Source of the DNA: Sphingobacterium litopenaei
GTDB taxonomy: Bacteria; Bacteroidota; Bacteroidia; Sphingobacteriales; Sphingobacteriaceae
DNA length: 64,000 bases
Assembly: GCF_014692495.1 (NCBI RefSeq)
Contig: NZ_JACOIJ010000002.1
Coordinates: 124,001-188,000, forward strand
Direction: 5' to 3'
Made by a program: the position numbers and the translations under genes. The notes below the pieces were generated by a model. The model made no database searches and was not told the DNA's origin. It saw only the letters and a program-made list of their open reading frames with translations. Of the stretch, positions 1 through 9,250 are shown in pieces; the first letter of the stretch is position 1; each line of letters starts with the position of its first letter.

Positions 1-976
1 CATGTAGAGGATTCTGAGGAATTAAGCCATAGCCCGCAGTCATTGGATTTCCGTAAACAACAGCTTTTCCTAAAGTATCAGTTGGGAAGCGCAAAGTAAA
101 TAAATCTTCACTTGTAGCAGCACGAACACCATTCGCTGTGGTAATGTAAATTTTCTCAAAAGCTCCACCTGTTGATGCTTTTACACCAGCTTCTATTCTT
201 GCTGTTGTAACTGTTGTGAAGAAGGGAACTGAAGTAACATCAGGAATTGTCGCTAACACTCCTTTTTGGTTTTTATCTGTCAAAAGGTTAATAAAGTTCG
301 TATAAACCGCTTTGAATACCGCTTCCGAAGTGTATGTGGTAGTTGGATCTAAAGGATCTTCATAGCCCCCATTCGAAGCATAACCCAATACATCATTGTT
401 TCCTAACCAGAAAGTAAAGAAGGTGTGATTTCTTCCCGCAACAAACTGTTGGTAATTCTTTGTACCCACTTCGTTATCTGCAATAAGACGTTTAAAATAC
501 ATGTTTGCAGCACTTACTTGTCCTACTCCCGAATGATCGATTCTCATGCCTGGTATACCAAGGTTATGGATTTCGGGACCTTCGTATTTCGCTAAGGTAT
601 TAGCTCCAGTATATGCCAATTTATCGGTAACAGATTCTGTTACGGGATTTCCGTTAACTAATTCTTTTAATCTAATATAGCCAGAGCCATTAGATTGTGC
701 TTCCGAGAAAAATGGTGTGTTAAATTCTCCACCACCATGTGAACGAAATTTTTCTGCTATTAAATTTGGAAAGGCTGTTTTTTGCACTTCTAAATATAAT
801 CCCCCATCTGAAAATCCCGCTGTCAATGAATTACCTATCGAGATATATTTCGAAAAATCAACATTCCCGTTTTGTGTTGGTTCAAAGTCATTGCTGATTT
901 CAGGTTTACATGATACAATTAAAGCTAAGGAAGCAAGCCCGAAGTATAGTTTTATATTTTTTCTGAACGTTTTCAT
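1..976 (-). CDS. GDSL/SGNH-like lipoprotein hydrolase (partial, runs off left edge)
   Basis: The 3' end lies outside the window; 325 codons are open from an ATG. The product begins with a signal peptide ending in a lipobox (IVSC, Cys23), so it is probably a lipoprotein. Block I of the SGNH family, GNSLTAG, is at residues 48-54 with the nucleophile Ser50, and a block III-like GNND is near residue 190. The family includes esterases and lipases; the substrate here cannot be told. It starts 6 bases after the stop of the FadL-like gene on the same strand, so the two are probably one operon for uptake and hydrolysis of a lipid or ester. The family assignment is firm, the function inferred. Confidence 0.82.
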   Translation of the reverse strand, partial: MKTFRKNIKLYFGLASLALIVSCKPEISNDFEPTQNGNVDFSKYISIGNSLTAGFSDGGLYLEVQKTAFPNLIAEKFRSHGGGEFNTPFFSEAQSNGSGYIRLKELVNGNPVTESVTDKLAYTGANTLAKYEGPEIHNLGIPGMRIDHSGVGQVSAANMYFKRLIADNEVGTKNYQQFVAGRNHTFFTFWLGNNDVLGYASNGGYEDPLDPTTTYTSEAVFKAVYTNFINLLTDKNQKGVLATIPDVTSVPFFTTVTTARIEAGVKASTGGAFEKIYITTANGVRAATSEDLFTLRFPTDTLGKAVVYGNPMTAGYGLIPQNPLH

Positions 977-982
977 AGTTTA

Positions 983-2203
983 TTACCATTTATAGGTTAA
1001 AGAAATACCTGGAGCGTGTATATTAGTTTTAAATGTTCCGCTTAATGCAGTTTCTACATTCGTAACGGTTCTTTCAATAATACGCTGGAAAGTATAGGCT
1101 CCTGAAAGATCAAATTTGTCAGAAAGATTGTACGTGAAACCTACCGAGCCCATTACACGGTTATTATCTGGTGTTTCCGCATATACATATTGAGCGCGAA
1201 CAGGTGTATAGACATAGCCTGCACCAATTCTTAAATCTAAATTTTCTGAAGCATTGTAATTAAGACCTACTTTTCCTGAAAAGGCATTTTCGTATTTCTT
1301 AGTTTGCTCCGTGTCGCTCAACACAGGAGTATTATCTTCATAATCGAAAACCAGTTTTTTGTAAATACTGTATCCTATTAATGTAGCATCCGCAGCTAGG
1401 TCCATTTTTTCTCCTACTGGGAATGTTATTCCTAAATTGAAAGATGATGGTAATGGTAATTCAGCGGAGAATTTGGTGTCAGGAAAAGACGTAGCCAAAG
1501 CTGCTGGTACAGTAAATTTAGCATCTCCATCTTCTAATTTTGTTCTCACGTGGGATCGGTAGCTTAATGACACCGCAAAATCATCTTCTAGGTTATAGTG
1601 CACACCAACATTGTATCCCATACCTGTTCCAACTCCAGTAAGTTCAGCACGTCCTGCATTTCCATTTTGATCAAATACGGGTAGTGAACGCGAAAGGTCA
1701 ACTGTTCCTACATTGTATACAAAGCCCCCGCCAATACCGAAGTTTTCAGTCAATTTAAAACTGATAGTAGGTTGAATATAGATAGCACGCAATGCCAAAT
1801 GATTTAATTCAAATCTGCCTGGCCAATCTGTTCCCCAGTCTACAGCACCACCATACGGTGTGTATACGCCAATACCCGCTTTCCACCAGCTATTCTTAGG
1901 GCCAAAAGACGCGAATAAAGAAAAAGGCGGACTTATTTGAAATTTAGTGTTGTATTGGACATCACTATTTACTTCTTTAAATGCTGATCTGAACATGACA
2001 GCAGAAGCACCGAACGAAATCGAATTATTTTCTGCTTTTGAGAGTGCTCCAGGATTATAGAAGATACTGGTCTCATCAACAAATAATGCAGACCCAGCTC
2101 CAGACATTCCTAGCGCTCTTATGCCCTGAGTGTTCACTTGGGAACCCTGAGCAAACGTTAGTGTTGGACTTGCCAGTAAAAGGGCAAAAAGTAATTTTCT
2201 CAT
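983..2203 (-). CDS. OmpP1/FadL/TodX-family outer membrane transport protein
   Basis: 406 residues with a cleavable signal peptide (cleavage near TFAQ, residue 19). The mature start carries the family signature in which an N-terminal hatch precedes a 14-strand barrel: GSALFVDETSIFYNPGAL (about residues 37-54). The rest alternates short hydrophobic strands and loops and ends in an aromatic residue (TYKW), as barrels do. FadL-type proteins pass hydrophobic compounds such as fatty acids through the outer membrane. The GDSL lipoprotein gene follows after 6 bases. The substrate is unknown. Confidence 0.88.
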   Translation of the reverse strand: MRKLLFALLLASPTLTFAQGSQVNTQGIRALGMSGAGSALFVDETSIFYNPGALSKAENNSISFGASAVMFRSAFKEVNSDVQYNTKFQISPPFSLFASFGPKNSWWKAGIGVYTPYGGAVDWGTDWPGRFELNHLALRAIYIQPTISFKLTENFGIGGGFVYNVGTVDLSRSLPVFDQNGNAGRAELTGVGTGMGYNVGVHYNLEDDFAVSLSYRSHVRTKLEDGDAKFTVPAALATSFPDTKFSAELPLPSSFNLGITFPVGEKMDLAADATLIGYSIYKKLVFDYEDNTPVLSDTEQTKKYENAFSGKVGLNYNASENLDLRIGAGYVYTPVRAQYVYAETPDNNRVMGSVGFTYNLSDKFDLSGAYTFQRIIERTVTNVETALSGTFKTNIHAPGISLTYKW

Positions 2204-2353
2204 ATTGCGTGAGGTTTTTTTAATTAGAATTTAGTATGCTGACATAATAAAATTATATGCTAACATAGTATTTTTTTTATAAATAAAATAATTATTTGTC
2301 TTTTTTTGATTAATTGAAATGATTAACTTAACAATCAAAATATATATAACATC

Positions 2354-2851
2354 ATGAGTCAAGTTACATTTAAGGGAACACCTGTAAGTACAAATGGTTC
2401 TTTACCTCAGGTAGGAGAACGAGCTCCAGACTTTTCATTAACGTCAGCAGATTTGTCGCAAAAGTCAATAAAAGATTTCGAAGGTAAAAGAATTATCTTA
2501 AATATTTTTCCAAGTATAGATACAGGTACATGTGCTGCGTCTGTGCGTGCATTCAATGAAATTGCTTCGTCATTACCTAATTCGGTAGTGCTTTGTATTT
2601 CCAAAGATTTGCCTTTTGCGCAAGGAAGATTTTGCGCTGGTGAGGGGTTACAAAATGTGATTACATTATCTGAATATAAAAACTGCTCATTTTCAGATTC
2701 TTACGGAGTTCGTTTTACCGATGGTCCTTTGGAAGGATTATTAAGTAGAGCGGTTGTCGTGGTGGATGAGACAGGTAAAGTTATTTACCATGAGCAAGTT
2801 TCAGAAATAGTTGATGAACCAAATTATGAAGCTGCATTAGCAGTTTTATAA
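2354..2851 (+). CDS. tpx: thiol peroxidase (atypical 2-Cys peroxiredoxin)
   Basis: 165 residues, the usual Tpx length. The peroxidatic cysteine is Cys60 in [12 protein letters not shown] and the resolving cysteine is Cys94 in PFAQGRFC; both match E. coli Tpx (Cys61, Cys95). It reduces lipid and alkyl hydroperoxides using thioredoxin, in the cytoplasm (or periplasm in E. coli); no signal peptide is seen here. It stands alone, with opposite-strand genes upstream and a hairpin downstream. Confidence 0.95.
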   Translation: MSQVTFKGTPVSTNGSLPQVGERAPDFSLTSADLSQKSIKDFEGKRIILNIFPSIDTGTCAASVRAFNEIASSLPNSVVLCISKDLPFAQGRFCAGEGLQNVITLSEYKNCSFSDSYGVRFTDGPLEGLLSRAVVVVDETGKVIYHEQVSEIVDEPNYEAALAVL

Positions 2852-2866
2852 AAATAATCTCATTTT

Positions 2867-2903
2867 ACTAAGGATTAGGCGATATTTTCGCTAAATCCTT
2901 AGT
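2867..2903 (+). terminator. hairpin after tpx
   Basis: Arms ACTAAGGATT and AATCCTTAGT match perfectly, and the 17-base centre can fold further (GCGA/TCGC). It lies 16 bases after the tpx stop. The following bases are only weakly T-rich, so termination is likely but not certain. Confidence 0.5.
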
Positions 2904-2945
2904 ATTACAATATGTAATGTTATTTAAAATAAATAATATTGCAGT

Positions 2946-3839
2946 ATGCTAGAAAATCAACCTACCAAACATTTCATTCTCGTTGATCCTTACCTTAAGG
3001 ATGGTATACTATTAGCTAAAAAATTGCTTTCTATAGGTTATTATGTTTCCGTTATTGGTGATACGGCAAACTCTGAAGTTGATGTAATTTCCACCAGGCA
3101 ATCGAGTAATAATGATTTAGAAATTCTTGATATTAAAAATGGTTGCATAAACAATATTATACCTAATAATGATTTAAAATTTTCTAAAAAATTTTATGTT
3201 TTAAATACACTTAAGAGTGTAAATTCAATATTTACGGTACCAAATACTAAAGAGAATAATGCGCTTTTTGCAGAGTTTATACATGGTATAGAACGATTCG
3301 CAATTGAAAATCAAATTGAGATTTGTTATAATAAAATTCATCATTGTGAATTATCATTTATAGAAGAAATAATAGATTACTTAAATTCTTTTTTTAAAAA
3401 TAATGAGAAGAGGTTGATGGTAAATTCCTTAGATATTGTTTGGTTTGTCGGTGGTAAGAATATGTTTATAGATGAAATAGTGAAAGACATTCTTGATTCG
3501 AATTCGGATGCTGATAATTTCTCAAACAGGATTACTTTTAGAGATCTCTTAAAAATATATTTCGAAGTGTTGGGTGCAGAGTTAGAATTCTGCGGTAAAG
3601 GTGAGCAGGAGAGAGGAGTTATTGTGGATTATGAAGAAGAAATTTTGTCACTCCATGGCCTGGGGAGTCAGAAGATACGCTTGGGTAATACAGTATTAAA
3701 AATCAACGATTTACATGACTCAAGTTTATTTGAAAAGTTAAAGGGACAGAATTTGAACTCTTTAGATTCAAATTTATCTGCAGAATTAGAAGGTAAAATC
3801 AAAAGGTTAATTAAAAAGAAAATTTATAACAATATGTAA
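2946..3839 (+). CDS. orphan protein resembling a degenerate GDP-mannose 4,6-dehydratase
   Basis: 297 residues, no signal peptide. By eye the order of segments follows GDP-mannose 4,6-dehydratase (Gmd): residues 10-40 resemble the first beta-alpha-beta unit, residues 57-120 the following strands (LEILDIKNG and a VNSI segment where Gmd has its AAQSHV region), and residues 170-226 the C-terminal part (FRDLLKIYFEVLGAELEF then GKGEQERGVI). The Gly-rich motif TGxxGQDG has become VDPYLKDG (13-20), and I find no YxxxK catalytic pair; the middle of the fold is shortened relative to the ~340-370 residue family. If related, it cannot be an active dehydratase. It stands alone, flanked by tpx and a coiled-coil membrane protein. 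Homology is my inference. Confidence 0.55.
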   Translation: MLENQPTKHFILVDPYLKDGILLAKKLLSIGYYVSVIGDTANSEVDVISTRQSSNNDLEILDIKNGCINNIIPNNDLKFSKKFYVLNTLKSVNSIFTVPNTKENNALFAEFIHGIERFAIENQIEICYNKIHHCELSFIEEIIDYLNSFFKNNEKRLMVNSLDIVWFVGGKNMFIDEIVKDILDSNSDADNFSNRITFRDLLKIYFEVLGAELEFCGKGEQERGVIVDYEEEILSLHGLGSQKIRLGNTVLKINDLHDSSLFEKLKGQNLNSLDSNLSAELEGKIKRLIKKKIYNNM

Positions 3840-3999
3840 ATGAGGCTTTTGTCCTACTAAATTGGTTTAGTGAGTTAAAAGCTTAAAAAAAGAAATAAAA
3901 GCTAATAAATTGGAATAGTTTTTGTTATCATTAGGCATCTACGAAAAACAAAATAAATACAATAATATTACTAGTTATGTTTAATTTGGGGGCAGGATT

Positions 4000-4941
4000 A
4001 TGGAAGGTAAAGTAGCAAATATTCCGAGCACAAAATCGGACAATGAGATAAAAAGCAATAAAGATAAATCGAAGATTTATTTTTTTATTGTGGCTATTAT
4101 CGCATTGTTAGCTACGAATGTGTACTTCTATGTAAAATATAAATCTTCAGGTGAGAAACTATATACTTTAACACTTCAAAAGGAAAAACTTCAAATAGAA
4201 ATAGATCGTATAGAAGCGGAATTGGATAATATCGATCGTCAAAATATTCAAGGTTTGCCACAAGAAGTAATAGATCAACAACTGAAGGCACGTCAATTGA
4301 TAGCTGATTTACGTCGTGCATTAGAAGAAAACAACGTTTCAGATAGCCAAATTCAGTTAGCCAATTCTCAACTCGAGTCACTTAAAAGTAATGTATCAAA
4401 ATTGTTAACGGAGGTAGACGATCTCAAGCTTCAGAACGAAATACTGAAAAAAGAGAATGTAGAACTGCAAGGTACAGTTAAAGAAACTACGAACAAAGTG
4501 CAGAAGTTGGCTAACGATAATTCTGTATTGAGTGAGAAAGTTCTGATTGCTTCCTCGCTAAAAGTTTCCAATATTGTGATTAATGGAGTGGAGCAAAAGA
4601 AAAATGGAACTTTGGAAATAGAGAATAGAGCAAAAAAAGCAGATAAATTACAGATAAAATTTACTATAGTGGATAATCCACTGGCTAAAAAAGGTAGAAA
4701 AGAAGTGTTTGCTAGAGTCATAGACCCACAAGGAAATTTAATAGCAGCCAGTAATGATGTATTCTATGTTCATGGAGATAAACTTCAGTATACTTTTAAA
4801 GAGCATATAAATTTTACCAATAATGGAGAAGAATATACATTCTTATGGAATGATCAGACGAAATTGAAAAAAGGTGCTTATACGGTTCTTCTCTATGCTG
4901 ATAATGCTATTATGGGTAGATCTAGTGTAGTACTCAAATAA
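4000..4941 (+). CDS. signal-anchored coiled-coil protein, function unknown
   Basis: 313 residues. A charged 25-residue N-terminus precedes one membrane segment (about 27-47). Residues ~50-185 are a long coiled coil rich in E, K, L and Q, followed by a compact C-terminal domain (190-313) with beta-rich character and the pattern VFARVIDPQGNLIAAS. The layout suggests an inner-membrane anchor with a periplasmic rod and a small head. Similar proteins occur in Sphingobacteriaceae but I know no function. The start is supported by a GGGGGCAGG sequence just upstream, unusual in this phylum. The gene is monocistronic, with a strong terminator after it. Confidence 0.75.
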   Translation: MEGKVANIPSTKSDNEIKSNKDKSKIYFFIVAIIALLATNVYFYVKYKSSGEKLYTLTLQKEKLQIEIDRIEAELDNIDRQNIQGLPQEVIDQQLKARQLIADLRRALEENNVSDSQIQLANSQLESLKSNVSKLLTEVDDLKLQNEILKKENVELQGTVKETTNKVQKLANDNSVLSEKVLIASSLKVSNIVINGVEQKKNGTLEIENRAKKADKLQIKFTIVDNPLAKKGRKEVFARVIDPQGNLIAASNDVFYVHGDKLQYTFKEHINFTNNGEEYTFLWNDQTKLKKGAYTVLLYADNAIMGRSSVVLK

Positions 4942-4977
4942 TTTTTGGAGTTTAGACTTCATTATACTATTAATATG

Positions 4978-5012
4978 AATGTCCTTCTTGATATACGAGA
5001 GGGACATTTTAT
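4978..5012 (+). terminator. Rho-independent terminator of the coiled-coil gene
   Basis: A 12-bp stem (AATGTCC.../...GGACATT with one G-T wobble) closes a 7-base loop and is followed by TTTTATTTA, 36 bases after the stop codon. Confidence 0.8.
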
Positions 5013-5138
5013 TTAAGGCTATCTGCGTTTCGAACCATATCCAGCAGCTGCTATTCTTTTCCTTTATATATCTTATCTAATTAGTACCATCAGATATGTA
5101 GAGAAACAAAGAAATTGCTATAGGCCTTAAGACATAAG

Positions 5139-5171
5139 AAAAGGCTTATGTTTTTATTACATAAGCCTTTT
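5139..5171 (-). terminator. terminator downstream of terC
   Basis: Perfect 13-bp arms AAAAGGCTTATGT and ACATAAGCCTTTT around a 7-base loop, 21 bases after the terC stop. A-runs and T-runs on both sides make it usable from either strand. Confidence 0.8.
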
Positions 5172-5192
5172 TGTATAATATTTATATTTCTA

Positions 5193-6242
5193 TTAAGATT
5201 CGTAATTTGCTTTTTTCGGAAATACCAATGAAGCAATAACGCTAATAGCTAAGATCGCAACGATAATAATTAGCGAGTGCGACGTCGTAAAACCCCATTC
5301 TTTTAGGTAGCTATGCAATAACATTTTTGCGCCAATAAAAACTAATAAGAAAGCTAATCCGACCTTTAAAAGGTGAAATTTGTCTATAATATTTACTAAT
5401 AGGAAGAACATAGAACGCAAACCTAATACAGCAAAAATATTCGAAAAGAAGACAATATAAGGGTCTTTGGTAACGGAGAAAATCGCTGGAATAGAATCCA
5501 CAGCAAAAATTAAATCTGTAAACTCAATCACTAATAACACTAAAAATAGAGGAGTAACATATTTCACCCCATTCTCTATTACGAAAAACTTACCACTTTC
5601 GAGTTTATGTGTTACTTTGAAATATTTAGATGCGAATTTAACTACAGCATGATTCTGAGGATCTACTTCTTCTTCTTGGTTGCGGTTGATATACATCATG
5701 ATACCTGTGTATACTAGGAAAGCTCCGAAAACGTATAGAATCCATCCAAACTTAGCTATCAATGCAGCTCCAACAAAGATAAATATACAACGCATCAAAA
5801 TAGCGCCTATAATACCCCATACTAATACCTTATGGTAATATTTTTCTGGAATACCAAATGAGGAAAATAGGAGCACCATTACAAAGATATTATCTACAGA
5901 TAGGGCATACTCGACAACATATCCTGTAAGATATTCTAACGTCAAATTTTTGTTATAGGCTTGTATACTCGCAACTACATCATCTGTTATTTTCACATCA
6001 TGAAGATGTTTGGCTACGACTTCTTTCAGACGGGCGAGATCATGAACATTGTGCAATTCATTACCCCAGAAATATAAAATTGCCCCAAAACCCAGTGCAA
6101 ATAAAACCCATATTAAGGACATAATTGCAGCGGCTTTCAAGGTGATGGGTTTATCATTTTTGCTAAATAATCCTAAATCAATAGCGAGCATGAGGATAAT
6201 AAAAATTATAAATCCTCCAAAAAACATTAGTTCGTGACTCAT
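5193..6242 (-). CDS. TerC/Alx-family membrane protein
   Basis: 349 residues with about nine membrane segments. The two family signatures with acidic residues inside the membrane are present: EYALSVDN (111-118) and EFTDLIFAVDSIPAI (239-253). Members of this family (Alx, MeeY/YkoY, TerC) export manganese or are linked to metal loading of secreted proteins and to tellurite resistance. A His-containing loop (62-100) separates the first segments. It starts 2 bases after the stop of the polyprenyl synthase gene, so the two are co-transcribed; no room exists for a yybP-ykoY riboswitch. Confidence 0.9.
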   Translation of the reverse strand: MSHELMFFGGFIIFIILMLAIDLGLFSKNDKPITLKAAAIMSLIWVLFALGFGAILYFWGNELHNVHDLARLKEVVAKHLHDVKITDDVVASIQAYNKNLTLEYLTGYVVEYALSVDNIFVMVLLFSSFGIPEKYYHKVLVWGIIGAILMRCIFIFVGAALIAKFGWILYVFGAFLVYTGIMMYINRNQEEEVDPQNHAVVKFASKYFKVTHKLESGKFFVIENGVKYVTPLFLVLLVIEFTDLIFAVDSIPAIFSVTKDPYIVFFSNIFAVLGLRSMFFLLVNIIDKFHLLKVGLAFLLVFIGAKMLLHSYLKEWGFTTSHSLIIIVAILAISVIASLVFPKKANYES

Positions 6243-6244
6243 CT

Positions 6245-7216
6245 TTATTTATTACGTTCTGTGGTAAATTTTACTAATTGTTGTAAGCCTAATTTATATT
6301 CATTATCCGGAAATTCATCCAAGATAGCAAAGGCTTCTTGTTGAAACTGCAACATTTTATTTGTAGCATAATCTAAGCCTCCACTACTTCTCACAAATTG
6401 AATTACTTCTGCTACTTTCTCTGGATTATCGCTGTGGTTTTTGACCAATTTGATAATGTTTCTTTTTTGTGATGTACTAGTCTCGTTTAATGCAAAAATC
6501 AAAGGCAAAGTCATTTTCTTTTCTTTGATATCATTTCCAACAGGTTTTCCTACATCATCCAATCCAAAATCAAATAAGTCATCCTTAATCTGGAAAGCTA
6601 ATCCTACCTTTTCTCCGAAAAGTCGCATTTTCTCGACCACTTCATCAGAGGCACCAACCGAGGAGGCTCCAGACGCGCAGCATGATGCAATTAATGAAGC
6701 TGTTTTTTTACGGATAATTTCGTAATAGATTTCTTCCTTAATGTCCAATTTGCGTGCTTTCTCAATTTGTAGCAACTCGCCTTCACTCATTTGCTCTACG
6801 GCGTGAGAAACTATCTTTAAGAGATTCAGTTCGCTGTTGTTTACGGAAAGTAATAATCCTTTCGCCAACAGAAAGTCACCCACCAACACGGCTACTTTAT
6901 TTTTCCATAACGCATTAACCGAAAATAGGCCTCTACGTTCATTGGCATTATCCACAACATCATCATGAACCAAAGATGCTGTATGAAGTAACTCCACTAA
7001 GGAAGCACCACGATACGTTGACTCATTGATGGTACCACAAAGGCCTGCCGCAAAAAAAACAAACATAGGACGCATTTGTTTGCCCTTTTGTTTGTAAAGA
7101 TATTGAGTTATAATATCCAATAGCGGCACAGAACTCTGCATAGATTGCTTAAACTTTCTTTCGAAAGAAGCTATTTCTGTGGCTATGGGTTTTTGTATTT
7201 CTTTTAAACTTCGCAT
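6245..7216 (-). CDS. ispB: polyprenyl (octaprenyl-type) diphosphate synthase
   Basis: 323 residues. The first Asp-rich motif DDVVD is at 85-89 with the following RRG, and the second, DDLFD, at 212-216 inside QIKDDLFDFGLDD. These bind Mg2+ and the diphosphates during head-to-tail condensation of isopentenyl diphosphate. Long-chain products serve as the menaquinone side chain in Bacteroidota. A promoter-like TAATTTTG lies about 50 bases upstream, and terC follows directly. Chain length cannot be read from the sequence alone, so the symbol is by family. Confidence 0.88.
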   Translation of the reverse strand: MRSLKEIQKPIATEIASFERKFKQSMQSSVPLLDIITQYLYKQKGKQMRPMFVFFAAGLCGTINESTYRGASLVELLHTASLVHDDVVDNANERRGLFSVNALWKNKVAVLVGDFLLAKGLLLSVNNSELNLLKIVSHAVEQMSEGELLQIEKARKLDIKEEIYYEIIRKKTASLIASCCASGASSVGASDEVVEKMRLFGEKVGLAFQIKDDLFDFGLDDVGKPVGNDIKEKKMTLPLIFALNETSTSQKRNIIKLVKNHSDNPEKVAEVIQFVRSSGGLDYATNKMLQFQQEAFAILDEFPDNEYKLGLQQLVKFTTERNK

Positions 7217-7264
7217 GAAAAATGGTACGTACCAATAAGCATCAATTATAGTTAACTAATATAG

Positions 7265-7272
7265 CAAAATTA
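7265..7272 (-). promoter_or_regulatory. TAnnTTTG -7 element for ispB-terC
   Basis: The minus strand reads TAATTTTG, the Bacteroidota sigma-70 -7 consensus, 48 bases before the ispB start codon and just upstream of the DUF3109 stop. Confidence 0.4.
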
Positions 7273-7274
7273 CA

Positions 7275-7838
7275 CTAGATGGATTCAACTGATTTTTCTA
7301 ATTCAGCATACCATTCCGCACCATATTCGCGTATTAAGGGATCTTTGAGGAATTTGTACACGGGTACTTTAAGTTCTTTGCCAAAGGTACACGCGTCATG
7401 ACAAATGTGCCAACGATCGTAATGTAGTACATCAAATTCGGGATAATGTGTAGTACGGATAGGATAGAGATGGCAAGAAATTGGTTTTTTCCAACTTACA
7501 TCCCCTAATTCATATGCTTTTTCAATAGCACATTTTGTTATTCCGTTTTCCCAGGTAACGTAAGCACATTCCTTATTACCGTCAACACAGGTAGTCGTTA
7601 GATCACCATCAGCATCAATAACACTTGTTCCGTATTGTTCTACCGCTTCAATTCCTTTTTCTGTCATCAAATGTTTTACTTTCGGATAAATCTCTTCAAG
7701 TATCGCTTTTTCTGACTCTCTTAGTGGTGCTCCAGCATCACCTTCTACACAACAAATACCTTTACATTTCGATATATTGCAAACAAAATCATTGTTTATA
7801 ATATCTTCATGCACAAGTACATTACCAACCTCAATCAT
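7275..7838 (-). CDS. DUF3109 Cys-rich protein
   Basis: 187 residues and at least 10 cysteines in pairs spread along the chain: Cys20, Cys25, CC at 29-30, then TTCVDGNKEC, KCAIEK, SCHLYPIR and ICHDAC. This is the DUF3109 pattern, related to YkgJ-type zinc or Fe-S binding proteins. Function is unknown. It starts 8 bases after the DUF3108 gene on the same strand, which argues for an operon. Confidence 0.85.
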   Translation of the reverse strand: MIEVGNVLVHEDIINNDFVCNISKCKGICCVEGDAGAPLRESEKAILEEIYPKVKHLMTEKGIEAVEQYGTSVIDADGDLTTTCVDGNKECAYVTWENGITKCAIEKAYELGDVSWKKPISCHLYPIRTTHYPEFDVLHYDRWHICHDACTFGKELKVPVYKFLKDPLIREYGAEWYAELEKSVESI

Positions 7839-7846
7839 TAATTTAT

Positions 7847-8638
7847 TTATTTTGAATAACTTACTTTTTTCCCTAATTCGTACTTCAGACCATCAGCTTT
7901 TGTTAATTCCATTGTTACTGAGCCGATTAAGATTTCCACCTGTGCCTTTACGGGTATTCTGTTTCCATCATTGGTCACCCAAAGATATAATTTACTATCC
8001 TTTTTGAAAATACGTCCAGGCTTAATTTCTGGATTAAGTTTGATACAATCTAATGTACCTAATGCTGTTTTGATTTTTTCGGTTCCCACATAAGTCACAC
8101 GCAACTCAGCAACTTCATCATTTAAGAAATAAGGTATTTTGAACGAGTCACCCGATTTGAGCGAAGCTAAATCCAGGTTTCTTGCAAAATAATAGGCGGA
8201 AACTAAATCAAATAATTGAGATGAAGGGCTTTTGAAAGTTCCTTTAGCACCTTTTACCGTATGATTCCGGTGATCAAAAGTTGCATATTCCTTACGCGTA
8301 TAACTGTTCTCGTGAATATCTTCCGTGTACAAATAAGGTTGGTAGGTCGAACCATCAATATAACTGTCATATTTATTTTTTACCGTATAAAAAATTGAGA
8401 AACCTGAAGAAGTCTGTCCATAAGCACTTAAATGAAATACATTCTTGTTGCTGAATTGTAATTTCGATTTGTTAACCGAAAGCACGCCATTTGCGGCAGA
8501 AAGAATCCCGTATTTCAGTTTATAAGATAATTTTTCACCTTCTTTGAATGTTGGTTCTTTAAGATAAGGCAAAGTCTGGCTATACCCAAGGGTTAAACCA
8601 GTAAAAAGAAGTAATAATGCTGCGTAAAATTTTTTCAT
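7847..8638 (-). CDS. DUF3108 periplasmic protein
   Basis: 263 residues with a signal peptide (MKKFYAALLLLFTG, cleavage near residue 20). The body is beta-rich with the DUF3108 pattern: EGEKLSYKLKYG near the start, then YxxR and IPVKAQVEI near the end. DUF3108 proteins are thought to be periplasmic, LolA/LolB-like or barrel-associated proteins; no activity is established. It lies between DUF2480 and DUF3109 genes, in a run of closely packed genes on one strand. Confidence 0.85.
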   Translation of the reverse strand: MKKFYAALLLLFTGLTLGYSQTLPYLKEPTFKEGEKLSYKLKYGILSAANGVLSVNKSKLQFSNKNVFHLSAYGQTSSGFSIFYTVKNKYDSYIDGSTYQPYLYTEDIHENSYTRKEYATFDHRNHTVKGAKGTFKSPSSQLFDLVSAYYFARNLDLASLKSGDSFKIPYFLNDEVAELRVTYVGTEKIKTALGTLDCIKLNPEIKPGRIFKKDSKLYLWVTNDGNRIPVKAQVEILIGSVTMELTKADGLKYELGKKVSYSK

Positions 8639-8668
8639 ATAAATAGGACAGTCTGGTAGTCAAATAGT

Positions 8669-9187
8669 TTAACTTTTGCGTTTGAATACGGGTACAGTAG
8701 AACACGGTTCACCGTACATGATGCTTTTGGCTACATGAGTAAGGCGTGAAGTAAAAGTGACGAAAGCACTTTCGGGAATGAATATATCCCCACAACCTTT
8801 TACTACTACACGCTGATCCTGATATTGGGAATAATCAATAGCATTGATAGCTAAAGTATATTGTTCGCGAATTACATCATCTTTTGTTCCAAAAGTAATG
8901 GATTTAGCAAAAGGTGTTAATTTGTTCGACAGAATCATATATGCCCATGTCGGTACAATAGCGTCAGTGGAGCACGTGATTCCGATATGCTTATCTTGAT
9001 ATTGAGACCAATCGTGTTCTTTTACAAAATCACGGAAATCTTTTTCACGTAATATAAGTCCGTGAAATAAATTATTTTTTATATCGTATACGATGATATC
9101 TTCCTGATTTGGTGAATACTTTGCCAAATCTATCGTTAACAACCCACTTTGAGCTACCTTGTTGACAATGTTTTCTTGAATTTCCAT
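8669..9187 (-). CDS. DUF2480 protein
   Basis: 172 residues, soluble, no signal peptide. Two similar halves are visible: DWSQYQDKHIGITCSTDAIVP (around 54-74) and DYSQYQDQRVVVKGCGDIFIP (around 118-138), each with a Cys near a (D/A)I(V/F)(P) turn, so the protein seems to be built from an internal duplication. The DUF2480 family is confined to Bacteroidota and has no assigned role. Its ATG is separated from ppiD by a terminator. Confidence 0.85.
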   Translation of the reverse strand: MEIQENIVNKVAQSGLLTIDLAKYSPNQEDIIVYDIKNNLFHGLILREKDFRDFVKEHDWSQYQDKHIGITCSTDAIVPTWAYMILSNKLTPFAKSITFGTKDDVIREQYTLAINAIDYSQYQDQRVVVKGCGDIFIPESAFVTFTSRLTHVAKSIMYGEPCSTVPVFKRKS

Positions 9188-9203
9188 ATTCTCTAAAAAT
9201 AAA

Positions 9204-9232
9204 ATAGCCGAACACCTTAGGTGTTCGGCTAT
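9204..9232 (-). terminator. terminator of ppiD
   Basis: Perfect 13-bp arms (ATAGCCGAACACC / GGTGTTCGGCTAT) with a 3-base loop and a T-run on the minus strand, 18 bases after the ppiD stop. Confidence 0.85.
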
Positions 9233-9250
9233 AAAAATAATTATAATATC

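Noticed and set aside
717-995. Plus-strand open frame of 92 codons
   Set aside because: Antisense to the GDSL lipoprotein gene, whose family motifs are clear.
3856-3871. Hairpin ACTAAATTGGTTTAGT after the Gmd-like gene
   Set aside because: Short 6-bp stem without a T-run; too weak to list as a terminator.
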